64,000 nucleotides of DNA, taken from Lolium rigidum (Eukaryota; Streptophyta; Magnoliopsida; Poales; Poaceae). Where the stretch lies: contig NC_061514.1 of NCBI RefSeq assembly GCF_022539505.1, positions 39,916,869 through 39,980,868 on the forward strand, given 5' to 3'. Positions 47,237 to 56,340 of this stretch are shown piece after piece. The translations under genes and the position numbers were made by a program. Under the pieces are notes generated by a model. It saw only the letters and a list, made by a program, of their open reading frames with translations. It made no database searches and had not been told where the DNA came from. Numbering within the stretch: position 1 is the first letter of the stretch; each line of letters starts with the position of its first letter.

Positions 47237-50200
47237 ATGGCATCGTCTGCCGCCGAGCCGCCCCCCCCCCACCACCCCCCCCGGGAGGCGGAGAGGGATC
47301 CGCCTCCACCAGATCTAGATCTACCCCTGTCGCGGTAGAGTTTGTAATTCCGTCTGGTGTGCCGCCTCATCCCGTCAGCCGCGGAGAAGATTGGGAATCG
47401 GAGGGATCTAACGCATGGATTCCATCTGGGTAAGCATCGTTTGCCTATGTGAATTAACAGTAGGCAGTTTTTGAGCGCGAATCGTTTTTGCTCAACTAAC
47501 TGCGTTGCTTTTCGAATAGGATTGATCCAGCGCTGGCTTTTCAGCTGGTGGTTAGGCTGGATTCTAGCTTTACGCGTGATTCTAAACGCAATATGAATGG
47601 GTTTTACTTTCCTGCGGTGGTTGCAACCACCATCTCGTTGAGGGAATTGAAAGCTAACATCTGCGATAAGTACCCCTGGAGCCCTCGCGATGCAGTTCAT
47701 TCTGAATATTTCAACAGCACGGAGCGAAGATTTGTTCCACTAATTTCCGATGACGATCTGGGAATTCTTTTTGCTTTGAATGCTTCTTGCCGTTTCGGTA
47801 AAATTCGTATCCATGTGGACAGGGGCCAGACATCATCTGGTGTTGGGGCATCATCAGGTGGTCGGGCATCATGTCTCTCTACTGCTGCTGCCTCTGCTAA
47901 TAGTGTGCGCCGCGACGCTCCTTGTAGGTCCACAGCAGCACCATCTGTCCCCAGTGCGAGTGGTAGCCAGATCGTTCCTGTGGTCAATGTGGAGGACGAT
48001 GCAGAGATTGGGGATCAGTCTCCTGAAGATGATGAGGATGAGTTAATGTTTCCTGAATTGGTAGATCGATGCAGTAAGCAGGCAATGGAGGACCAATACA
48101 TGGAAGATATTGCTTTTGGTGCCAGATTTGATGAGACTGATGATGAAGAGAAGAATGAGAACGATGACAGCCTCGTTTTAGCCGATTACGAAGGAGAAGA
48201 CTTGCCAACAATTGAGTGGAACAGGGAGGATCCTCAGCTTGCAAAAGGCACCGTGTTTCAAACGATGATGGACTGCCGTAATGCAATTACTACATATCAC
48301 ATTCTCACTAAGAATAATTATGAGGTTATTAAAAGTGCGCCAGGTAGGTTCACAATTAAATGCACATACCCAAGGTGTAGGTTTAGGCTGCATGCATCCA
48401 CAATGCGCAGAAGCAGCTTGGTTCAGGTACTACGCCAACCAGTTGTGTATTTAGATCACGGTGTAATTTTTTTATCTATTACTGGCATCCCTTATCATTG
48501 TGTTTCAGATAAAGAAGAATGAGGAGATCCATAGGTGTCCACCTCTAGGGGGAGAGCCAGAACTGAAAACAAAGCTAGCGAAGACTAGGTGGTTGGCAGA
48601 TATAATCCTAGATTGGCTGAGAGAAACTCCTACACTTGGTCCAACAGCACTCCAGAAAAAGGTGGCTGAGAAGTATAAAGGGATGAAAGTACCTTACATG
48701 AGGATGTTCTATGCAAAGGAATTGGCTCTTGACAACATCAATGGTCCATGGAGTGAAAGCTTTCAGTTGCTTTACACTTTCAAAGCTGAAGTGGAGATGG
48801 CTAGTCCAGGCAGTGTTGTAGCAATAGACAAGCATACAGTTCCCTACAAATTGAAAAGCGGGAAGGTAATGCACAAGGAATGTTTTAGAAGGGCTTTTGT
48901 TTGTTTCAAAGCTTGCTGGAAAGGCTTTTTGGACGGTTGCAGGCCTTATTTGGCCGTGGATGCATCAGCTCTTCATGGCAGGTTTAAAGGACAGCTAGTT
49001 GCTGCTACTGCAGTTGATGGACATAATTGGATGTTCCATGTTGCTTATGGAGTTTTGGAGGTTGAGTCAGAGGAAAGTTGGACTTGGTTTCTGCAGAATT
49101 TGCGCGACCTTATAGGTCATCCACCAGGACTTGTTATCCACACAGACGCTTGCAAAGGTTTGGAGACTGCGGTAGAAGCAAGTATTCCTGGAGTGGAGCA
49201 TAGGGAATGTATGCGACACTTGGTACAGAATTTTACAAAGAAATTCAAGGGTAAAGTTTTTACGGACAACCTATGGCCAGCTTCATACACATGCAGCTCT
49301 AGGAAGCATATGTTTCATTTGGATGTGTTGTATAAACAAAAACCTGGGGTGAAGGAGTACTTGGATGAACATCATGGTAGGGTGTGGTCAAGAAGCCAAT
49401 TCAATGAAATTTGCAAGGTAGACTATGTAACAAGTAACCTTGCGGAGAGTTTCAACTCAAAGGTCAAGTCATTGAAAGGGCTTATGCTGTGGAAAATATT
49501 TGATAAGATTAGGCAGATGATCATGATAAAGGTCGATCTGCGTCAAAGAATTGCATCCACAAAATATGCTGGCCATCTCATGCTCCCATCTTTGATTAAG
49601 TCTTTGCATGACATGGCAAAACAATTGAGTATGCAATGCGTCAGAAAAGGAATGGAGGCTGAGGTAACCTACACTGACAGTAAAAACAGGCAGTGGAGGT
49701 ATCCAGTGAGTTTGGTTGATAGGACATGCCATTGTAGGGGATGGCAGATCCGTGGGATACCCCGCATACACGCATTGTTTTTCATGAGTGTTGTAGGGGG
49801 TGAAGATGGTGAAGTTGATCGGTATGTGTCGAGTATTTCTCGTTGCCAAATTTAGGGCTTCATATGCTATGAATGTTCCTACCTTGTTGGGAAAAGACCA
49901 ATGGATGAAAGTCGATCCAGGCTTCAAACTCGTACTCTCCAGTATTGACTAGACCTGCAGGTAGGCCGAGGAAGAATAGGATCAGAGCTAGTGCAGAGGG
50001 TGGTGCACCGATTCGAAAACGTAAGTGCAAACGTTGTGGAATCCCTGGACACATTGCTAGGATTTGTAAAAATGATGTTGACCCAGCTTTTGGAATGGAA
50101 GATCAGGCGGGAGCAGCAAATGCAGAGGAGAATGAAGCAGCAATTCAACTTGAGGAGATTGAAGCAGCAGTTCAACATGAGGAGATTGAAGCAGCAGTTC

Positions 50201-50535
50201 AACATGAGGATATTGAAGCAGCAATTGAACATGAGGAGATTGAACCGATGGATCGAGAGCAGAGGGAACAGATGGAAGTAGAATGGCTTCGACCGATGAG
50301 TCCACAGGAGAAGGAACATTATAATCGAGATTGCTATGACAGTACCTTTGCCCAGATTGCTGCTAACTTCGAAGAGCATATTCAAGAAGAAAAAGCACAA
50401 GCTTCGCAGAAGAAGAAGAACAAGAAAGAGGGCAAAAGGAAGGTAGACACCGGTAATATCCCTGGTAGGGTTACCCGGAGTAAGGTGGTGGCCCCGACGA
50501 GTCACACCAGGAGCAAGAGAAAGATTTTATTCTGA
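47237..50535 (+). pseudogene. MULE transposase gene (mudrA-like), three exons, late frameshifts
   Basis: Gene model: exon 1 about 47237-47429, intron 47430-47519 (GT-AG), exon 2 47520-48426, intron 48427-48508 (GT-AG), exon 3 to 50535. Exon 1 is in frame from 47281; the poly-C tract before it is one base out of phase with the ATG at 47237. Domains: an N-terminal PB1-like ubiquitin-fold region (47560-47815), an acidic linker, the MuDR DNA-binding domain (about 48240-48580), the MULE DDE core with [13 protein letters not shown] near 48957, [12 protein letters not shown] near 49140 and LAESFNSK near 49440. Next come a SWIM finger near 49722-49780 (CHCRGWQ...IPRIH), an AT-hook GRPRK near 49964 and a CCHC knuckle CKRCGIPGHIARIC near 50030. 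Three single-base indels between 49815 and 49945 break the C-terminus, and the third SWIM Cys is Arg. It would bind TIRs and move the element. Confidence 0.85.
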
Positions 50536-50539
50536 ACAA

Positions 50540-50765
50540 CTAATTTGTATTTGTATGAACAATTTGTATTGGGGTTCCCTTTGTATTGGGGTTCCCTTTG
50601 TGTTGAACAATTTGTATTGGGGTTCCCTTCGTATTGGGGATGCCTTTGTGTTGAAAATTTTGAATTTGTATGAACAATTTGAATTTGAATAAGGGTTCCC
50701 TTTGTATTGGGGATCCCTTTGTGTTCAACAATTTGAATTTGTATGAACAATTTGTATGCCACATT
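50540..50765 (+). repeat. Minisatellite downstream of transposase
   Basis: Multiple irregular copies of a 20-35-bp unit built on AATTTGTATTGGGGTTCCCTTTGTGTTGAAC fill this 3' UTR position. Variants replace GGGGTTCCC by GGGGATGCC or GGGGATCCC. It probably lies in the transposase 3' UTR. Confidence 0.85.
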
Positions 50766-50788
50766 TAAGCCACATTTATCATTTTCTC

Positions 50789-50835
50789 TAGGGTTTAGGG
50801 TTTAAGGGTTTAAGGGTTTTAGGGTTTAGGGTTTT
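50789..50835 (+). repeat. Short telomere-like (TTTAGGG) block
   Basis: About six degenerate copies of the plant telomere repeat TTTAGGG (with TTTAAGGG and TTTTAGGG variants) lie just after the minisatellite, inside the MULE. At 47 bp it is too short and irregular to be a chromosome-end relic. It is either slippage-generated or carried by the transposon. Confidence 0.75.
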
Positions 50836-51174
50836 ATTCAAAATAATTCAAAACATGGTGGAACCTTCCCATGGAGTCTTGTTATGTTACCTACAACCTA
50901 GAGAAATAATAATGGAAAAGGAAATATAGAGATATGAAGTTTTTATGCCAAAAGCTTCAAAACCACTTCCTAGTCCATGAGCTACTAGCTATGAAGATGC
51001 AGGGCTTTCTGCTCAATACACCTCCCAAATACCCACTATGCTTACAAACTTCGTCCAAATGAGTCCAAATTCGTCACACTTGTGTATCTTTGTATTGCAA
51101 ACAATATCACGTCGGCCAAAATGTAATATATTGTTCAAATAACACAATTTTACATTTTTTATGCCAAAAGCTTC

Positions 51175-51345
51175 AATTTCCCTTAGTCCCTTTATTATTT
51201 GGGTGCCCCTGTTTTACTTAGTGTTACTCAGTTTTCCCCCTCCGGGCCCACTTGTTTTACTCAGTCCTACTTAGTTTTGCCCTTTCGATAAACATTTCCT
51301 CACTTTTCCCCCTCTTAGTTCTACTCAGTTTTCCTCACTTGTACT
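51175..51345 (+). repeat. Internal TIR-like block in the MULE
   Basis: GGGTGCCCCTGTTTTACTTAG is followed by five ACTCAGTTTTCC / ACTTAGTTTTGCC motifs. It resembles the left TIR (GTGCCCC...GTACTCAGTTTTCCCC) in the same orientation. It may be an internal TIR copy, or the left end of a related MULE whose right end is lost or shared with 53937-54085. Confidence 0.55.
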
Positions 51346-51610
51346 CACTGGCTGATCTCTGATTGGTCGAGATGTATGTCACACGGATCTTGGTTGGTTG
51401 AAAGCTCAACGAACGCTTGCACCGTTCGATCATTTATGATCGGACGGCCTGTATATCTCTCTCTACCATGATGGACGCATACGGAGAGAAGAGCAGAGCA
51501 CATACCTACCAACCCTGGCAGTCGCATATTCCAGTCGCATCTTCCTCTCTCCTATTTCCTCTCTTACTCCGACGGTCGCGGTGGCGCGGATCTAACCGTT
51601 GCCCTCCTCA

Positions 51611-51919
51611 GATCCGTTGCTGATGAAGGACACCAAGACACCGGCGGTTCCGAGAGTGCGAATCGATGCCAAGACGATTGAAGCCATCGTCTACAACCGC
51701 GCTGCAAAGCCGCCGATCCAGCCCTTCACAGATCCTTCGCTGATGAAGTACACAAAGACAACGGCGGTTCCGACAGTGGTCATCGATGCCACGAACATTG
51801 AAGCCATCGCCTACAACATCGCTTCAACGGCGGATGGCGCAGATGACCACCCCTCAGCCGCCCGTCGTCCCGGCCTTTCTTGCCCATCGGTGCGCGGCCG
51901 TGTTCGACGCCGCAATTGA
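51611..51919 (+). pseudogene. Captured-gene-like fragment with a 120-bp coding repeat
   Basis: Two copies of a ~100-bp unit start at 51611 and 51731, exactly 120 bp (40 codons) apart. The frame from ATG 51623 is open for 98 codons to 51919. The repeat encodes LMK.TKT.AVP.V.IDA..IEAI.YN.A in both copies, and changes between copies include many that keep the residue. No family is recognised. It may be an exon of a captured host gene between the internal TIR-like block and gene 2. Confidence 0.35.
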
Positions 51920-52253
51920 AGCGATGATAAATTTGTATTTTTCAATTTCCAATTGGGATAAAATTGTTCGAACTACTACGTCCGTCTCAAAAAGAGCTTC
52001 TCCACGTTCTTGATGTGTCCATGTACATCAGTATGTATGATTTGAATTCTATCCCAACTTGATTGGGAAGATTTTGATATGTATTTGATTCGAGAGGCTG
52101 GTACATGCTTTCACTTTTGGGATTGTACGCCCAAATACAGTGGTTAGAGCCATCTACATGATTTGAATTGTACGCCAAAATACAGTGCTTAGAGCGACAA
52201 CAAAATATAGTGGTTAGAGCCATCTACTGAATAACAATTCTATACTAAATCGT

Positions 52254-52789
52254 CTACCAGAACCACATAACTGCTAGGACAGGGATGACACCTAATAAAA
52301 CTGCCCAGATGAATCTACTTTTCTCCTCTCCCATCACTTGAAGTTCATGTTCTAGATTTTCTACCACTTGATCAAATACGGCAAGATCTGTCTCAACTCT
52401 CAACTTCTCCTTGCGAATAAGCTCTGAATTCTTCTTTTCTTCCTCCACAGTACGCTTCAACTCGAATATCACCAGGTTTTTACGGGCCAATTCATTACCT
52501 AAATTGGCCACCTTCTCCTCCAAATCCATCATCTGGCTACACCACTGGGTTGATTCATCTTGGTATGCAATGTACCATGGATCATCGGCTTGCCTGGCTA
52601 ACTGTAACAATAATGGAAAAAAGAACAACTGAAATCACTCGAACATGCCATGGCGGCACTTCAAAATCAATGTTAGTACAGAGAGCTGAAGCTAGATACC
52701 TGCACTTCCGACGAGGTAGGAGAAGTAGAACGTGGCCACGACATGATCGAATCCCCACCCTCGCCGGTGTACCCGCTACGACCAGACAT
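52254..52789 (-). CDS. MULE gene 2: small coiled-coil protein with hydrophobic C-terminal tail
   Basis: Minus-strand model: exon 1 52789-52700 (30 codons, MSGRSGYTGEGGDSIMSWPR...), a 98-bp intron (52699 GT to 52602 AG, acceptor TTATTGTTACAG) and exon 2 52601-52254, giving 145 residues. The N-terminus is Ser/Gly-rich. Residues about 55-125 form a charged coiled coil with heptads (DLEEKVANLGNEL, LKRTVEEEKKNSELIRKEK). The last ~19 residues (FIWAVLLGVIPVLAVMWFW) are a hydrophobic segment ending at the stop, so the protein should be tail-anchored in a membrane. A 5' UTR intron may lie near 52810-52880. The N-terminus and tail resemble grass GRF-zinc-finger proteins, but the finger itself is absent (inference). 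Its position and strand match mudrB of MuDR, without sequence similarity that I can see. Confidence 0.65.
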
Positions 52790-53066
52790 TGAGGACTATT
52801 TCGCACCTGCAAACTCCAATAAATTACGGGAACCGAATCGATTAGGGGTCGGGGGAGGCAGAAACGGAGGTCTTACCAAGCTATACTACCAATTGGTGCG
52901 CGGAACAAATCCCGGTCGTCGTGGGCGGCGGATCTGCTTGCGGCGGACTTTCCTGCGGTGGGTACAATGCGTGCGGACGAAACAAGTGCTGGAGCCTTGG
53001 TTGACTTGCGGCGTCGCAGTCCGTCCGACGCCGCCGGGGGACAGAGCCGGCGGGGCGACGAGGCGC

Positions 53067-53145
53067 CGGCGATGGCTGCTCCGTCCGACGGTGGGGAACG
53101 AGCTCCGGCGATGGCTGCTCCGTCCGACGGTGGGGAACAAGCTGC
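53067..53145 (-). repeat. 39-bp tandem duplication near gene 2 5' end
   Basis: GCGATGGCTGCTCCGTCCG recurs at 53071 and 53110, a 39-bp period (13 codons) with almost no difference. It lies upstream of gene 2 on the minus strand, probably in its 5' untranslated or promoter region. Confidence 0.8.
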
Positions 53146-53214
53146 CAGCCGGTTCTCCGGTGACTAATGATGGGTCTAGCTTATAAGAATAATTAATTAG
53201 CGAACTTGTTGCTT

Positions 53215-53790
53215 CTCTCTATGATATTCTCTAAATAAATAGACGACCCCATCGGTCATTGGCTGCGGCAGCCCCACGAGCGGCAATATATGTCTTTTTC
53301 CTGAAAAATAGACGACCCCACCGGTCATTGGCTGCGGAGGCCCCACCGAGCGGCAATATATGATTTTCTCTAAATAAATAGATGACCCCACTCGGTCATT
53401 GGCTGCGGCAGCCCTACGGAGCGGCAATATATGTCTTTTCCTGAAAAATAGACGACCCCACCGGTCATTGGCTGCGGAGGCCCCACCGAGCGGCAATATA
53501 TGATTTTCTCTAAATAAATAGACGACCCCACTCGGTCATTGGCTGCGGCAGCCCCACGGAGCGGCAATATATATCTTTTCCTCGAAAAATAGATGACCCC
53601 ACTCGGTCATTGGTCTGCGGAGGCCCCACCGAGCTGCAATATATGCTTTTCTCTAAATAAATAGACGACCCCATCGGTCATTGGCTGCGGCAGCCCCACG
53701 TAGCGGCAATATATGTCTTTTCCTGAAAAATATACGACCCCACTGGTCATTGGCTGCGGCAGCCCTATAGAGCGGCCCCATTTGTCATTG
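53215..53790. repeat. 70-bp tandem array with 140-bp dimer order in MULE right arm
   Basis: The anchor GACGACCCC (or GATGACCCC) recurs at about 53242, 53311, 53381, 53451, 53521, 53592, 53664 and 53733, a 69-72-bp period. Units alternate between two types: one carries TCTCTAAATAAATAG and the other TTCCTGAAAAATAG, giving a 140-bp higher-order repeat. Each unit contains CGGTCATTGGCTGCGG and GAGCGGCAATATATG. The array sits between gene 2 and the right TIR. Confidence 0.9.
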
Positions 53791-53936
53791 GCGAGCAACG
53801 CGTATAAAATCATGAAATAAAACGGCCCACACGTCGGCGATAGATGGATGGCTGCTCCGACGTGTCTCCTGACCCTACCCGTCAGCACAAGACGGTCAGG
53901 GAGGAGCTGCCCCTCTGCGGCCCCACCCGGTCAGAC

Positions 53937-54085
53937 TAACGGTCAAGGCCTCTGACCTGACGGCTACCGGCCGTTCCAGCACTTGTGCGTCTTCCAAACT
54001 AGAGGAGGGGAAAACTGAGGAAAAATAAGGGGCTGGGGAAAACTGAGTACAACTAAGGACTTGAGGGCATGAAAATAGAAATCCC
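53937..54085 (-). repeat. MULE right TIR
   Basis: Inverse of 46931-47083, about 149 bp, roughly 75-80% identical by eye with the outermost 15 bases identical. The ACTGAG motif series is preserved. It is the likely promoter source for gene 2. Confidence 0.85.
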
Positions 54086-54174
54086 ATAATAATAATAATC
54101 ATCATCATTACAAATAATAATTGGAAAACCATAAATCATAGGATGACATGTAATTTACGAAATATTGCGCCCTC

Positions 54175-56005
54175 TCAATCACCAGTTGCTCTGGTGGTCG
54201 TGGTTGGAGATGTTGTGCCAGCTGATGTGATTGCCAAGCAGGTGGCGAGACGGTGCTCAGACCGTCCAGGATGGAAATGAGAGGTTGTGCCTTCGGATGA
54301 GCTCAGATTCCTAATCAGTGTCCCTTCCTTCGAGGACCTCGACAGGGTTGATGGCATTCAGGTTGCAGTTCCAGGTTTCAGTTCCACCATGTCCATCTCA
54401 GCTTGGCAGTCCTCGGAAGTACCACACAAATTTGAGCTACATAAGGTGTGGTTACATGTCGATGGAGTTCCTCATACGTTGAGGCATTTCCTAGGACTTT
54501 GGGCTGTGAGATCGCTGCTGGGTAAGACGGTTGATGTTGACCTCATTTGCCTCAGACGAAGAGCAGCGGTTCGCATACAGGTAGCTATGATTGATGCTAA
54601 AGTTCTTGAGAAGATTTCTGACTCGGGGAAGATCATAAAATCTGATGTAGTGGTGAAGCTAAAGGCCTTCGAGTTTCGTTTCCGTAGAGAGCCCGAGGAC
54701 TATGTACCAGAGCCTGATTTTATTCCTTTGATATGGATTAAGAAGGATGATGCTGATGATGATGGCGTTGGGAATGACGCTGGGGATGAGGATGCTATGG
54801 ATACATCGGAGGCTCGTGTTGGACCGTCTACATCGGTGGCATCCCTTGGGGCGGTGGGAGCAGGGGGGTCACACACAGCTGGTGGTACTCGCTCTGTGCA
54901 GGCTGTGATGGCACTCACTCCTTTCAACCCAAACCCTCAGACTCCCAAGGCTATGGAGGTTGTCGATAGACTGCGGCGTACTACTCCTACTCTTGAGGCT
55001 CGCGGGTTGAGGATGCCGTCTATGGGTGTGTCCGCTTCTTTTCAGGGTGACGAGATGTCTCCGAGACATGATAGACCCGCGCGTGGTCGAGTGTGCACCC
55101 TTGGGCGTACGACGCCGGCTACCGCTAGGAGAGCGGCTTCGAGTTCGTCCTCTTTGGAGTCCGTTGGAGCTCTTTCGGACCCTGCGACCGGAGGCGTTGC
55201 CTCCTCTCCGTGCGGTGATGGGTTGGCCGCCCTTGCTCCCCTTCACCCGCACCCGGACATCGTCGACGGTACGGCAGCACCACCGGGGGGTCTGGTGGGG
55301 CAGCAGTGCGCTGCGAAACCTCACCGATCTGGGCTGGTTGCGGCCACGGTTCTCCCTGGCACGCTACAGTCACAGACGACCGCGGTGGAGCACGACGGGC
55401 GGCTCCGCTTCCACGGCACTGGTCAGCTGGCCCAGGGCGCTGCCGCAGCGGGTTCTACCGTGTTGGCCTGCGACGCTGCCGGCCTGCAGTCGCCGTCCGT
55501 GCCCCCTGCGCCACGCTCGCCAGATGCTCAGAGCGTCTCGGCGGTCCAGACTGGGACGCCCGGCCAGGGACCCGGTTTGGCCAAGTCTGCCGCCGGCCCC
55601 GCCGGCCCAGCAGCCGGTCGGCCGGCCAGGGAACCGGTTCGGGGGACTCCGTCGTCCACACGTGGCACATTGGATGCGACGGCTGCTTCGGGGGGACGGC
55701 CTTCTTCCTCCTGCGTTCCCCCGGCCTTGACGGTGGAGGTGGTTGCTATTTTAGAGGAGGGGCCTGCTTCGCCTATACCTTCCTCTAAAACCGACACTAT
55801 CTCCAACGTCGGCAAGCAGACTCCGACACGGCGTAGTTCGCGCCATGGAGTGGCTGCTGATGGCGCCTCAGCCACGGATGAGGATTCCATGACGAAGGCT
55901 ATGCGTCGTAAGGCGGCGGCTATCCTGGACGATAAGGGTATGGATAAATGCTCTACATCTTTTTTTATCTTTTTCTACACCTCAGGTTTCCGCCAAACTC
56001 AATAG
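54175..56005 (+). pseudogene. LINE-D ORF1 (gag-like, DUF4283-type region)
   Basis: A stop at about 54279 interrupts the N-terminal frame, after which a 572-codon frame runs to 56005. The first ~140 codons contain the HKFELHKVWLHVDGVPHTLR and LLGKTVDVDL motifs of the DUF4283/LINE ORF1 RNA-binding family. This is followed by an acidic patch (DDADDDGVGNDAGDED) and a long Pro/Ser/Ala/Gly-rich unstructured region. The usual CCHC knuckle is not seen. ORF1 protein packages LINE RNA. Confidence 0.75.
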
Positions 56006-56340
56006 TGTTGGTGTCTCCTTGGGTTCTTCTTTAGATGCTATTTTAGTTTCGACTAAAGTTCTAAAACATTTGAAGTTTGATAGATTAAAATTCACTCCTG
56101 TGTCTGGAACTAAGTCTTCTTCCCCTCCGACTATAGTTGATGATGACGAAGCGTACGCCATCACGCCAGCTTCTCACACAACTTGTTGGAGAGGTCTTAG
56201 AGGTAGGTACGGATGACGCGATGCTTAGTTCTTGTTTTGAACTACAAGCAACAAATCGCAAATCCAGAGCCTCCCATATTAAAAGGAATGCTTGGCCTAA
56301 TAAAAAGGTTAGGGTGACAAAATCTACAACATTTTCTAAA

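Larger units (their letters stand above)
46931..54085 (+). mobile_element. Two-gene Mutator-like element (MULE), 7.2 kb
   Basis: The left end GGGATTTCTATTTTC and the right end GAAAATAGAAATCCC are exact inverses and open TIRs of about 150 bp. A 9-bp TSD ATAATAATA lies at 46922-46930 and 54086-54094, the length expected of Mutator, though it falls in a simple AAT run. The element carries a spliced transposase gene reading inward from the left TIR and a small spliced gene reading inward from the right TIR. In between lie minisatellites, a telomere-like block and a second TIR-like block. Non-TIR length and gene layout recall maize MuDR. Confidence 0.9.

Noticed and set aside
53215..53790. Regular repeats resembling a CRISPR array
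   Set aside because: Whole 70-bp units are conserved with no unique spacers, and the context is a plant transposon; it is a tandem minisatellite.
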